This document shows, piece by piece, positions 1 to 9,571 of a DNA stretch of 64,000 nt (positions are counted from its first letter, which is position 1; every line of letters begins with the position of its first letter). Source of the stretch: Hahella sp050299855 (GTDB lineage: Bacteria > Pseudomonadota > Gammaproteobacteria > Pseudomonadales > Oleiphilaceae); the NCBI GenBank assembly GCA_050299855.1, contig JBNKWQ010000025.1:114672-178671 (forward strand). The letters run 5' to 3'. A program made the translations under genes and the position numbers. Below the pieces are notes generated by a model. The model had not been told where the DNA came from. It ran no database searches and was given only the letters and a program-made list of their open reading frames with translations.

Positions 1-2
1 TC

Positions 3-3000
3 TACGGCCGTATCGGCAATTCCGAACTTGTCCGGGGAGTTTCTGATCTTTACAGCCTGGTGAGAATCGTCCAGAACCAGTCAGTGTCTGCCAGGCTTTA
101 TGAAGAACTGAGCCGTAGTGCGAAAAAGTTTTTCGATCATCATTTCTGGATCGGCGAGCAGGAAGTAGCCCCTATCGCCCAGCTCCTCAAAGATATTGCC
201 ACCACTGCAGAGCTGGTCATTGACGAGTTTGAAAAGGTTGAATCCATCCGCCAGCAGTCTGCCAAAACCATGGCCAAGGCGGAAGAGGACCAACAGGCCA
301 TCCTGATCAGCATCCGTCCGGAGAACTGGGAATCGGCGGAAGAGTTTGTCGCCGCGCTGGACAAGATCCGCCATCAACGCGGTCATCTCACCACCATCAA
401 AGAGCTGCGCTACATCGATCGTAAACGCATTGATGAACTGGATGCCCAGCTCGTCAAAACCCAGGAAGGATTAAGTGAACGGACTGTCGAATTCCTGCAG
501 GGTGAAGAGGCCTTCAAGCCCTACCAGGAAAAAATCAACCATTTAAATACTGAAGTTGAAACCGCCGACACTCTGGCTACGCTGACACCACTGATCGATA
601 CCCTGAATACCATGGCATCCGGCCTGGATCTGTTGTCTGAGCTGATGGCTTCGCTGAAGGTCTCGGATGCCAACATCAGAACCCAGATCATCGATTCCAT
701 TTCCGATGTTTACTCCCATCTCAACCAGAGCAAGGCCAAAGCGTCCAACAAGCGCAAGAATCTGGGGTCATCAGAGGCTATTGCCCAATTTGGCGCTCAG
801 TTCAAATTGTTTTCCCAGAGCATTACCAATGCTCTCAGCATGGCTACGACGCCTGAGCGTTGTGATGAACAATTATCGCGCCTGTTGATCCAGCTGGAAG
901 AACTGGAAAGCCAATTCACCGATTATGACCAATTCCTCGCTGACATCATGGAAAAGCGCGAGGAAGTCTATGAGTCTTTTGAAACTCACAAACAACAATT
1001 ACTGGATGAACGCCAACGTAAGGCCCAAACCATCCTCGACGGTGCTAACCGAATCCTGGCCAGTATTGATCGCCGTGCCATGAAGTTCACCGAAGCCGAT
1101 GAGCTGAACACCTTCTTCGCCGCAGACGCACTGGTACAAAAGGTCCGTGAGTCTGTAGAGCGTTTGAGGGAACTCGATAGCAGTGTCAAGGCGGATGATA
1201 TTGAGTCACGCCTCAAAGCCATTGGCGAGCAGGCCGTGCGTTCTTTGCGTGACAAAACCGACATCTATGAAGAGGGCGGTAATGTCATCAAACTGGGACC
1301 GCGCCACAAATTCAGCGTCAATACTCAGGAGCTGGATCTGACCATTCTTCCCCGAGAAGAAAACCTGTGTATCCATCTGACCGGCACCAATTATTTTGAA
1401 ACATTGGTACGGCCAGAACTACTGGAATTAAAACCCTTCTGGAATGTCTCGCTGGAATCCGAGACAGACGACATCTATAGGTCGGAATACCTGTCATTGT
1501 TAGTGATTCAGGCAGCAGAATCCGGTGATTATGAATTTGATATGGACAGCCTCAATCAGGCGTTGTTGGATGACGAAAGTCTACTAAAAATCATTCGTGA
1601 CTTTTCAGCCCCACGCTACAAAGAGGGTTACCAGAAAGGGGTGCATGATCATGACACCGCACTGATTCTGAAGACATTGTTACCGGCTCTGGACAGCGCG
1701 GATCTACTGGCCTATAACCCGAGATCCCGCGCATTAGCACAAATTTTCTGGGCCAATCTGATACAGCCCCTTGGCACCCAATCCGCCTTACCGGGGCGCA
1801 GCAATATTGAGGAAATTACCGGCGCTGCCGCCACCTGGCAGGACCGCGCGCAGTCCTCGTTACTGTTACAGAATACATTCTCAGACAGCCGAGCCATGCA
1901 ACAGCTGGAGCAGGAGATCAGTGAACATCTCGCCAAATTCCTGGACCGCTATCCCATGTCCTTCTCAGCGCTCGAACAACAGCAGGCGGCCGCCTATCTT
2001 GCAGCAGAACTTGGCCGCGAAAGACTGGAGTTTATCGGCAGTAAATACGCCCAGGATCTGGCGGAGGAATTCAAACGTTCCTTGGACGAACAAAGCTGGC
2101 GGACCTATCAGAGCGCCCAGGAAAAACTCCACGGACAGGTAGATAAACGTTGGAAGCTGGGAGAAGCCTGGCTCAATGCCATGGTGGAACGCAAAAAGTT
2201 GAATCACCTGCAGCATTATATTCCTGAAGCAGTTGCCCTGCTGAATTCCGGCGAGCGTATCGAACGGCGTTTAACCCAAACAGATCTGGAACTGGAGATT
2301 CCCGGCCTGCTCGGCGATCACCCGCTGATGGAACAGCAAACCCTTAAATTTTCCCTCGACAGCTTTATGCTGCGACTGCAAAAACATCAACAGGAAGTGG
2401 TACCGGGTTACCATAACTATCTGAAAGTTCGTCAGGCGATTATTGATGAAGAACGTGCCGCCCTGCGACTGGAAGAGTTCAAACCAAGACCGCTGAGCTC
2501 CTTCGTACGTAATAGGTTAATTAATGAATCCTACCTGCCGATTATCGGCGACAACCTCGCCAAGCAGATGGGTACAGTGGGTGACAGCAAACGCACAGAC
2601 CTGATGGGTCTGCTGATGATGATATCCCCGCCGGGTTACGGTAAGACCACTTTAATGGAGTACGTGGCGAACCGGTTAGGACTTATTTTCATGAAGATTA
2701 ACTGCCCCTCCCTGGGCCATGACGTTCTTTCTCTCGATCCGGCACAGGCACCCAATGCCACGGCTCGACAAGAGCTTAACAAGCTCAACCTGGCCCTGGA
2801 GATGGGCAACAACGTCATGCTTTACTTGGATGATATTCAACACACTCATCCTGAGTTTCTGCAGAAATTCATATCACTTTGCGATGGCACCCGCCGTATA
2901 GAAGGTGTCTGGAAAGACCGCACCAAGACCTATGACATGCGTGGACGGAAGTTCTGTGTGGTCATGGCGGGTAATCCTTATACCGAGTCCGGAGAAGCTT

Positions 3001-4055
3001 TTAAAGTGCCGGACATGCTGGCCAACCGGGCAGACATTTATAATCTCGGTGACATCCTCGGCGGCATGGATGAGCAGTTCAGCCTGAGTTATATCGAAAA
3101 CTCGCTGACGTCAAACCCAGTTCTGGCACCCTTGGCCACACGGGAAATGGATGACGTCTACAAAATTCTGGATATGGCTAAAGGCAAACCGGTTGCAGCC
3201 ACCGATCTGAAGCATCAGTACAGCGGTGCTGAGCTGAACGAAATGAAATCCGTGCTGGAAAAGCTTTTTGTGATTCAGAACGTGATCCTGAAAATCAACC
3301 AGCAATATATTGCCTCTGCCGCGCAGGATGACCGCTACAGAAATGAGCCATCTTTCAAACTCCAGGGCAGTTACCGGAATATGAATAAAATGTCGGAGAA
3401 AGTGTCTTCTGTCATGAACCATGACGAGTTGATGCAGCTCATCTCCGATCATTACCTGGGTGAAGCGCAATTGCTAACGACCGGCGCAGAGGAAAACTTG
3501 CTCAAACTGGCCGAGCTGCGCAATAACATGACGGAAGAAGAACAAACCCGCTGGGCCCAGATCAAGAAAGACTTCCTACGCAATAAAGCCATGGGGGGTG
3601 ATGGCGATGTGGGAGGACGTGTGGTAGCCCAGTTAACCGACCTGGTTGAGGGCATTCAGTCACTTAGCCACAACTTTAAGGAAGGTCGCACAGAGCAAGA
3701 TGCTACCAACGCCAAGCTCAAGCAGGAGCAGCACCAGCAAACCGGCGAGTTTCAGCATAACCTGTTGGAATCCCTGAGCAGCCTTGGCCAGAGCATCAGC
3801 AAAAGCACGCCCAAGATCAAGATTGAGCCCAGGGTCGAACCCAATATTGAGATCACCACTCCACCTATTCCCGGCCTGGAAAAAATCCTTAAGGTTCTCG
3901 CCGATACCTGGCAGAACAGTCTTTATCCTTTGGTTCACAGCATGGACAAAAAAATCGATATTGACCTGCGTACCCAGGAAAAGATGGTGGATATTTCCCG
4001 GCAGTTAAAAGAACTTGAGGAAGAAATTCGCCAAAGCCAGCGCAGCGCAAAATAA
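3..4055 (+). CDS. DNA repair-type AAA ATPase, 5' end outside window
   Basis: The reading frame is open to the first bases of the window, so the GTG at 60 is an internal valine and the gene begins upstream. About 1350 residues are visible. The first two thirds are mostly charged helical sequence with coiled-coil character. An AAA-type ATPase core follows: Walker A PPGYGKT near 2628-2648, Walker B MLYLDDIQ near 2817-2840 and a sensor-like VVMAGNP near 2958-2978. The C-terminal tail is again coiled-coil. The layout resembles very large proteins annotated as DNA repair ATPases; their biochemical role is poorly known, so the name is by family. A rhomboid protease and a zinc-ribbon gene follow closely on the same strand and may be co-transcribed. 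Confidence 0.75.
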   Translation, partial: YGRIGNSELVRGVSDLYSLVRIVQNQSVSARLYEELSRSAKKFFDHHFWIGEQEVAPIAQLLKDIATTAELVIDEFEKVESIRQQSAKTMAKAEEDQQAILISIRPENWESAEEFVAALDKIRHQRGHLTTIKELRYIDRKRIDELDAQLVKTQEGLSERTVEFLQGEEAFKPYQEKINHLNTEVETADTLATLTPLIDTLNTMASGLDLLSELMASLKVSDANIRTQIIDSISDVYSHLNQSKAKASNKRKNLGSSEAIAQFGAQFKLFSQSITNALSMATTPERCDEQLSRLLIQLEELESQFTDYDQFLADIMEKREEVYESFETHKQQLLDERQRKAQTILDGANRILASIDRRAMKFTEADELNTFFAADALVQKVRESVERLRELDSSVKADDIESRLKAIGEQAVRSLRDKTDIYEEGGNVIKLGPRHKFSVNTQELDLTILPREENLCIHLTGTNYFETLVRPELLELKPFWNVSLESETDDIYRSEYLSLLVIQAAESGDYEFDMDSLNQALLDDESLLKIIRDFSAPRYKEGYQKGVHDHDTALILKTLLPALDSADLLAYNPRSRALAQIFWANLIQPLGTQSALPGRSNIEEITGAAATWQDRAQSSLLLQNTFSDSRAMQQLEQEISEHLAKFLDRYPMSFSALEQQQAAAYLAAELGRERLEFIGSKYAQDLAEEFKRSLDEQSWRTYQSAQEKLHGQVDKRWKLGEAWLNAMVERKKLNHLQHYIPEAVALLNSGERIERRLTQTDLELEIPGLLGDHPLMEQQTLKFSLDSFMLRLQKHQQEVVPGYHNYLKVRQAIIDEERAALRLEEFKPRPLSSFVRNRLINESYLPIIGDNLAKQMGTVGDSKRTDLMGLLMMISPPGYGKTTLMEYVANRLGLIFMKINCPSLGHDVLSLDPAQAPNATARQELNKLNLALEMGNNVMLYLDDIQHTHPEFLQKFISLCDGTRRIEGVWKDRTKTYDMRGRKFCVVMAGNPYTESGEAFKVPDMLANRADIYNLGDILGGMDEQFSLSYIENSLTSNPVLAPLATREMDDVYKILDMAKGKPVAATDLKHQYSGAELNEMKSVLEKLFVIQNVILKINQQYIASAAQDDRYRNEPSFKLQGSYRNMNKMSEKVSSVMNHDELMQLISDHYLGEAQLLTTGAEENLLKLAELRNNMTEEEQTRWAQIKKDFLRNKAMGGDGDVGGRVVAQLTDLVEGIQSLSHNFKEGRTEQDATNAKLKQEQHQQTGEFQHNLLESLSSLGQSISKSTPKIKIEPRVEPNIEITTPPIPGLEKILKVLADTWQNSLYPLVHSMDKKIDIDLRTQEKMVDISRQLKELEEEIRQSQRSAK

Positions 4056-4076
4056 ACCGGAGGGATCAGTTGTCGT

Positions 4077-4643
4077 ATGGTCAATGCATTCTGGTTAAGA
4101 ATGAAAATTATCCTCTGGCTGGCGGGGGCGATGTGTGCCGTACATATCGCCAATATAGCCACCGGATTTCAGCTGATTCAATACGGGATAAAGCCTCATG
4201 TAATCAATAGCCTTCCAGGCATCTACGCCGCCCCATTTTTACACGGAGGCCTGGACCACTTGCTGAACAATCTTGTCGGGTTCGCTATTTTCAGCTGGCT
4301 GTGCATGATGCGCACTATACGTCTCTACGACTGGAGCAGCTTATTTATTATCACTACCAGCGGGCTGATGATCTGGTTTCTCGGTAGACCCGCCGTGCAC
4401 ATTGGTGCCAGCGGCTGGATCTTCGGCCTTTGGAGCCTTAGCATCGCCCTCGCCTGGTTTGACCGTCGTGCCCTGAATATATTCATTGCCATTGTGGTGG
4501 TATTTCTCTACGGCGGTATGGTGTATGGCGTATTGCCTGGTAACCCCAGAATCTCATTTGAAGCCCACTTGTTCGGCGCTTTGTCCGGTATTTTAGCTGC
4601 ATGGTTAAGCACCAAATTTAGAAAACGGAAAAGAGCCACTTAG
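4077..4643 (+). CDS. Rhomboid family intramembrane serine protease
   Basis: 188 residues with about six hydrophobic segments. The rhomboid signature is complete: HGGLDHLLNN near residues 59-68, the catalytic serine in GASGWIFG (about 110-117) and the catalytic histidine in EAHLFGALSG near residue 162. Rhomboids cleave transmembrane segments of client proteins within the inner membrane. A GGAGG Shine-Dalgarno sequence lies about 13 bases before the ATG. The gene starts 21 bases after the large ATPase gene, which suggests one transcript. The substrate cannot be read from the sequence. Confidence 0.88.
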   Translation: MVNAFWLRMKIILWLAGAMCAVHIANIATGFQLIQYGIKPHVINSLPGIYAAPFLHGGLDHLLNNLVGFAIFSWLCMMRTIRLYDWSSLFIITTSGLMIWFLGRPAVHIGASGWIFGLWSLSIALAWFDRRALNIFIAIVVVFLYGGMVYGVLPGNPRISFEAHLFGALSGILAAWLSTKFRKRKRAT

Positions 4644-4672
4644 CAATTACAATATCCGATCAGGAGTTTTTT

Positions 4673-5206
4673 ATGCATTGCCCACATTGCCAGGGATATA
4701 CCCTGGAACCCAAATTGCTGGAAGAAAACCTCTTGGCAGCAAGCTGCCCTAAATGCGAGGGAGCCTTGCTATCTTTGCTCAATTACCGTCATTGGGTTCA
4801 GCAACAGGAGCACCCCACCCAAGCGGTGACGGTTGAAGTCATGCCCGAGGACAGCGAAGGCGCTAACTCCTGCCCTAAATGCACACGCCTGATGACCAAA
4901 TTCCGCATTGATTTATCAACAGCCAACCGCCTCGATCTATGCACGCATTGCGATGAAGCTTGGTTGGATAAAGGTGAATGGAAGCTGCTCAAGCAACTGG
5001 AGCTGGCCGGAAAACTCCCCAAGATTTTTACCGAAGAATGGCAGCGGGATCTGCGTAAACAGCAGCAGGTTAATCGCACCAATGCCCGTTATGAAAAGTC
5101 TTTGGGGACGGAGGATTTTTCAAAAGTGAAGGATTTCAGGGATTGGATGGTCAAACATGAAAAGACGGCCGAAATCCGCCAGTATCTGCTATTGCCGATA
5201 GACTAA
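4673..5206 (+). CDS. zf-TFIIB-type zinc-ribbon protein
   Basis: 177 residues with two zinc ribbons: CPHC...CPKC at the N-terminus and CPKC...CTHC near residues 68-92, the second followed by the AWLDKGEW pattern typical of zf-TFIIB domain proteins. The C-terminal half is charged and helical with no further motif. It probably binds zinc; no enzymatic role is apparent. An AGGAG ribosome site precedes the ATG, and the gene lies 29 bases after the rhomboid gene, so the three genes probably form an operon. Confidence 0.75.
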   Translation: MHCPHCQGYTLEPKLLEENLLAASCPKCEGALLSLLNYRHWVQQQEHPTQAVTVEVMPEDSEGANSCPKCTRLMTKFRIDLSTANRLDLCTHCDEAWLDKGEWKLLKQLELAGKLPKIFTEEWQRDLRKQQQVNRTNARYEKSLGTEDFSKVKDFRDWMVKHEKTAEIRQYLLLPID

Positions 5207-5497
5207 CTATTGCATCCAACGTGAGCAACTGACCACCTGCTGGATCAAACGAACACATTCTTTTGGTCCAGCCAGAACCTCCTACTGGCGCCACTAAAAA
5301 AGATTAACCCTACATCCATACAGCACCGGCATTCTCAACGCCAAGTATCAAATAGCACACCTTTCGCCAGACCATTTCTCTTCAAGTCGTATCTTGCCCA
5401 GTATCTCGTCAAGCATACCGGGCGAGCTACTCCAACCCGTATTGCGAGTCACATGGAAGCATTTGTCTGAGATTACGATTCACAAAGGTGAAGACTG

Positions 5498-7633
5498 ATG
5501 AACACTGGAATAGCACGACATCTAACCGTGCGTACGATATTATTTTTGGTAGTAACCTTGTTACCTGCCTGGGCACAGGCAGCAGGCCTTTTAAAACCTA
5601 CTGCCCAAAATTTGCCATCACTGGAAATTCGTTCTCACAAGGTCAAAGTCACCATTGAAAGTGGCTATGCCATTACCACTATCGACCAAGTATTTCACAA
5701 CCCTCACAACGCTCCTCTGGAAGCTATTTATTCGTTCCCCGTACCCAGCAAGGCGGCTGTCGGGCAATTCACTTATTGGCTGAACGGCCAGCCAATAAAC
5801 GGGGAAATTGTGGAAAAGCAAAAGGCCCGAGAAATATACGAACAGGAAAAAGCACAAGGACACGATGCCGGTTTGGCTGAGCAGGATAGTTTCAAGACGT
5901 TCGACATTTCCATTGCTCAGGTTCCGCCCCAGCAGGACACACAAATCCGGCTGGTATATTTTCAGCCTGTAGAGCTCGACACAGGCATCGGCCGCTACGT
6001 TTATCCGTTGGAAGAAGGCGGAGTGGATGAGGCCAAACTGGCTTTTTGGACCGCGAATGAAAGTATTCGAGAAGACTTTCAGTTTCAGCTGGAACTGAAG
6101 AGCGGTTATCCGGTTGAAGCAATTCGGTTACCGCAACACCCTCAGGCGGCGATTACCCGACTAGATGCCCAGCACTGGCTGGCTGACATCAAGGCCTCGG
6201 CCAGTCTACCTTCAGTATCTGAAGAAGGTGCAGCCACACCAACTGATTCCAGTAGCTCTCCCACACAGGAAGTTTACCGCCTGGACAAGGACATTGTGGT
6301 TTATTGGCGCTTGCAGGAAGGTCTGCCGGGATCCATTGATTTAGTCACCTACAAAGGGGAGAACCAACCTCGCGGTACCTTTATGATGACGCTGACTCCT
6401 GGGGACGACCTTGCTTCCATACATGGAGGCCGGGACTGGATGCTGGTCCTGGATCGTTCCGGCTCCATGAACGGCAAGTATGCCACTTTGGTAGAAGGTA
6501 TTCGCAAGGGCTTCCAGAAATTCAATCCTAATGACCGCGTCCGCGTAGTCATGTTCAATCAGCAAGCTACCGAAATCACCAATGGCTGGCAGCCTGCAAC
6601 ACCAGAAAATCTGGAGCGTATCGCCAAATTGATCGAGGCCACATCGCCGGATGGCGGTACTAACCTGATGGACGGTATATTAAAGGGCCTCAAAAACCTC
6701 GATGCTGACCGCACCACTGCCATCTGGCTAGTCACTGATGGTGTCGCTAACGTCGGTGAAACCAAGCAAAGGAAATTTCTCGAACTTATACGCACACAGG
6801 ACGTTCGCCTGTTTACTTTCGTGATGGGCAATTCGGCCAACAAGCCCCTCCTGGAAGCCTTGGCCAAACACAGCCATGGTTTCGCGATTCCCGTCAGTAA
6901 CAGTGACGATATTGTCGGTCAGCTGCTACAAGCCTCCAGTAAGGTCAGACATGAAGCCCTGCATAATGTTGAAGTTAAAATTAACGGTGTCAAAACAGCG
7001 GATATCTTTCCAAAAGGTCCATTGAGCCTATATCGGGGGGATCAACTTAAAATCCTGGGGCACTATTTTGGGAAAAGCAGAATGTTTGGAGAAAGCAGAA
7101 TGTTTGGCGAAGGCAAAGTGCAGGTCACCCTGACCGGCACCCGCTCGGGCGAACCGGTCACTTATCGCAGCGAGTTCTTATTGCAGAGTCAGTCCGCGCA
7201 TCCAGAACTGGAACGTCTGTGGGCTTTTGCTCAAATTGAAGATTTGATGCAGGAACAACAGGATTTTGGGGAGGATGCTGATCGCCGGGATGCCGTGGTA
7301 GATCTGGCAAAGGAGTATGGTCTGGTGACCGACTACACTTCGATGCTGATTTTAGAAGAGGCACGTTTCCAGGATTACGGTATTGAACGCAAGATTGATA
7401 ACCGTTTAAAAAATGAAGAGGCTGCTCAGCAACGAAGAGCCCAACAACCAATAGCGTCCAATCGGGTGGACAGCCAGCAGCCTGCCTTTTCCACTCCTCG
7501 TGCCAGCCATAGCGGCGGCGGTGGTGGCAGTTTGAACCTTGGGACAGTGATTATGTTGTTGGCATTATGGGGACTGAGTGTTTTTTACCGAGGATATTTC
7601 CTGGTGCATGGACGCTTTAAGCACCCGATATAA
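5498..7633 (+). CDS. VIT and VWA domain membrane-anchored protein
   Basis: 711 residues. Residues 1-28 form a signal peptide ending WAQA. A VIT (inter-alpha-trypsin) domain spans about 35-165. A von Willebrand A domain starts near 312 with a complete MIDAS: D319-R-S-G-S323, plus T and D residues further on (PDGGTNLMDG, VTDGVAN). A Gly/Ser-rich linker and one transmembrane segment (about 683-700) lie near the C-terminus, so most of the protein should face the periplasm or exterior. The family resembles marine proteobacterial sortase-target-like VIT/VWA proteins, but no LPXTG-type signal is present. Near residues 527-538 the six-residue unit SRMFGE is repeated, coded by an 18-bp tandem duplication at 7076-7111. 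AAAGGTGA precedes the start. Confidence 0.85.
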   Translation: MNTGIARHLTVRTILFLVVTLLPAWAQAAGLLKPTAQNLPSLEIRSHKVKVTIESGYAITTIDQVFHNPHNAPLEAIYSFPVPSKAAVGQFTYWLNGQPINGEIVEKQKAREIYEQEKAQGHDAGLAEQDSFKTFDISIAQVPPQQDTQIRLVYFQPVELDTGIGRYVYPLEEGGVDEAKLAFWTANESIREDFQFQLELKSGYPVEAIRLPQHPQAAITRLDAQHWLADIKASASLPSVSEEGAATPTDSSSSPTQEVYRLDKDIVVYWRLQEGLPGSIDLVTYKGENQPRGTFMMTLTPGDDLASIHGGRDWMLVLDRSGSMNGKYATLVEGIRKGFQKFNPNDRVRVVMFNQQATEITNGWQPATPENLERIAKLIEATSPDGGTNLMDGILKGLKNLDADRTTAIWLVTDGVANVGETKQRKFLELIRTQDVRLFTFVMGNSANKPLLEALAKHSHGFAIPVSNSDDIVGQLLQASSKVRHEALHNVEVKINGVKTADIFPKGPLSLYRGDQLKILGHYFGKSRMFGESRMFGEGKVQVTLTGTRSGEPVTYRSEFLLQSQSAHPELERLWAFAQIEDLMQEQQDFGEDADRRDAVVDLAKEYGLVTDYTSMLILEEARFQDYGIERKIDNRLKNEEAAQQRRAQQPIASNRVDSQQPAFSTPRASHSGGGGGSLNLGTVIMLLALWGLSVFYRGYFLVHGRFKHPI
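7076..7111 (+). repeat. 18-bp in-frame tandem duplication inside VIT/VWA gene
   Basis: Two adjacent 18-base units differing at one base each encode SRMFGE. The duplication keeps the frame and adds six residues after the VWA domain. Confidence 0.85.
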
Positions 7634-7654
7634 AGACAGGCTATGTATAAACAA

Positions 7655-7677
7655 AAAACGGCCACAAGGGCCGTTTT
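7655..7677. terminator. Bidirectional intrinsic terminator
   Basis: A perfect nine-base stem, AAAACGGCC (7655-7663) with GGCCGTTTT (7669-7677), closes a five-base loop. The A-tract on one side and T-tract on the other suit both the plus-strand VIT/VWA gene and the convergent minus-strand gene at 7699-7926. Confidence 0.85.
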
Positions 7678-7698
7678 AGTTGAAACGAAACCGGGCCG

Positions 7699-7926
7699 TT
7701 ATACTTTGGCTGGTTTCTTTTTACTCACCTGATTGCGTTCCTTCAGCTTTTTCAGAAAAACCTTGAGCTCAGTATCGCCCCAGGTTTTGGCTTCCGCTTC
7801 AGAGGCGAAACCGTCTTGTGCTTTGGAAACAGTGGTCTTCTTGGAAGTGACGCGCCGAACAATTTCGGCACTCCACTTAGAATCATTTTGTACGACGCGA
7901 ATTTCGTACTTTTTAGCTTGTGTCAT
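7699..7926 (-). CDS. DUF3622-type small protein
   Basis: 75 residues, very basic at the C-terminus (KKKPAKV). The pattern YEIRVVQNDSKWSAEIVRR...VSKAQDGF matches small proteins I know as DUF3622; function unknown. It may bind nucleic acid, judging only by charge. It is a single gene, convergent with the VIT/VWA gene and sharing its terminator. The 173 bases upstream to the next gene hold no other coding sequence I could support. Confidence 0.65.
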   Translation of the reverse strand: MTQAKKYEIRVVQNDSKWSAEIVRRVTSKKTTVSKAQDGFASEAEAKTWGDTELKVFLKKLKERNQVSKKKPAKV

Positions 7927-8099
7927 GATTACTTAAATCCTGTTGGTTAAAACCAAACAACGTGTGTCGGTTCATCCGGCTTATTGAAACTGATGGATTT
8001 CGCTTTAATGTTCGAAATCAACATCCCTTAACACTGGATGAATGCGCGCAGTATAAGCCTTCTATATAGGTTAGCAATCAGTATTATTGGTAAGAATGG

Positions 8100-9383
8100 T
8101 TAATTTTCCACCAGACGCGACAAGACAACAGGGTGATTATGCAGGGTCCGATGCACTGGGCATTTGTTGGCAATCTCCAGCAGCTTTTCCCGTTGCTCCT
8201 GTGTCAGACTATCCCCCTCGATGCGGATGTCCCTATGGAGCACATCCAGTTTTCGTGGTTCCCCTTTATAGTCACAATTCAGGCAGTCGTCACTGTGAAC
8301 ATTTTCGTGTCGCAGGCTAACGTATATCTGCTCTACCGGCCAGTCCTTACGATTGGCGTACATGCGCATAGTCATGGAAGTACAGGCACCTAAAGATGCA
8401 AGGAGCAATTCATAAGGGTCTGGCCCCTGATTGTCACCTCCTACATCCATTGGTTCATCCGCATACCACTGATGATCGTCCGTCATGATGTGACGTGTAA
8501 ACCTCAGGTTTTTTTCAGCTACCAGCAACTGACCGTTGGCAACGTGAGTTCCTGCAGTCTGGTTTCCTTCGATAAGTACCTGGCCGCTTCGTTTTTCGGA
8601 AACCTCACTCAGGCTGTGATCAGGCAAATAGCGTTTGATCCAGGCTACCAGAGTGTCAGCAACATACTCAGCATCTGCTGCCCGGGATAACAAATGATCA
8701 GCATCATCCAGTGAAACAAAGCTTTTGGGATGCCTGGCCCAGCCGTAGATGACCGCAGCATCCTCTACGGGTACGGTTTGATCTACTGGAGAATGAAAGA
8801 TCAACAGAGCCTTACGCAGCTTGCCTACCCTCTGTTGCTGAGCCTGACTTTGCAGGTCCGTGACAAACTGCTGTTGAATCCTGAACGGGCGGCCCCCCAG
8901 ATCCACTTCGGCTTCACCTTCCAGTTCGATCTGCTCAAGTTTGTCTTCAAAGTGATGAATAACATGAGACGGTGTTGCCGGAGATCCTATCGTCACCACT
9001 GCCTTGGCTTCAGGTACATGTTCGGCTACAGCCAACACAGCTGCCCCGCCCAGGCTGTGCCCAATCAGAATATCCGGGGCACTGTATTCCTCGCGTAAAA
9101 ATTCAGTGGCTGCGACAAGATCTGCCACATTTGAAGAAAAATTGGTGTTGGCAAAATCGCCGTCGCTGCTTCCCAGGCCGGTAAAATCGAATCTCAATAC
9201 CGCAAATCCGCGGTTGGCCAGCGCCCGGGATATTCTTGACGCTGAACTGATGTCCTTACCACAGGTAAAACAATGGGCAAAAAGAGCCACACCAACCGGG
9301 GAGTCTGCGGGTAGCTCCATTAATCCAGCCAGAGATTGACCCTGGTGGTTCTGAAATACAACCTTTTTGCGCAGTGTTGCCAT
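8100..9383 (-). CDS. Fused alpha/beta hydrolase and OsmC-family protein
   Basis: 427 residues. The N-terminal half (about 1-250) is an alpha/beta hydrolase with nucleophile elbow GHSLGG (Ser110) and a late DDADH segment supplying Asp/His. The C-terminal half (about 290-427) is an OsmC/Ohr-like domain with LLASLGACTSMTMR and KCPVHRTL, which carry the paired cysteines used by this family to reduce organic hydroperoxides. Such fusions are common in proteobacteria and are thought to act in peroxide stress. No signal peptide, so cytoplasmic. An AAGGAGT ribosome site lies just before the ATG. The gene stands alone. Confidence 0.88.
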   Translation of the reverse strand: MATLRKKVVFQNHQGQSLAGLMELPADSPVGVALFAHCFTCGKDISSASRISRALANRGFAVLRFDFTGLGSSDGDFANTNFSSNVADLVAATEFLREEYSAPDILIGHSLGGAAVLAVAEHVPEAKAVVTIGSPATPSHVIHHFEDKLEQIELEGEAEVDLGGRPFRIQQQFVTDLQSQAQQQRVGKLRKALLIFHSPVDQTVPVEDAAVIYGWARHPKSFVSLDDADHLLSRAADAEYVADTLVAWIKRYLPDHSLSEVSEKRSGQVLIEGNQTAGTHVANGQLLVAEKNLRFTRHIMTDDHQWYADEPMDVGGDNQGPDPYELLLASLGACTSMTMRMYANRKDWPVEQIYVSLRHENVHSDDCLNCDYKGEPRKLDVLHRDIRIEGDSLTQEQREKLLEIANKCPVHRTLHNHPVVLSRLVEN

Positions 9384-9537
9384 ATCCGAAACTCCTTTTT
9401 AGGGAACTTGACTTAGGGTCCTCGATTAAAGAAAGACAAGGGTGATAGCTAATGAGCAACAGTAAGTCATAGATCAATCAGACAACGCAAGTATCAGACT
9501 GGTTCGCCTTGCGTCCTGATTTTCTATGCAGGGTTTG

Positions 9538-9570
9538 AGAAAAGGATAGTAGGAAAAAGGATAGTAGGAA
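9538..9570. repeat. Short intergenic tandem repeat
   Basis: Two adjacent copies of a roughly 15-base unit, AAAAGGATAGTAGGA, lie just beyond the stop codon of the BamA-like gene. Similar short duplications occur in several other spacers of this window. Confidence 0.75.
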
Positions 9571-9571
9571 G

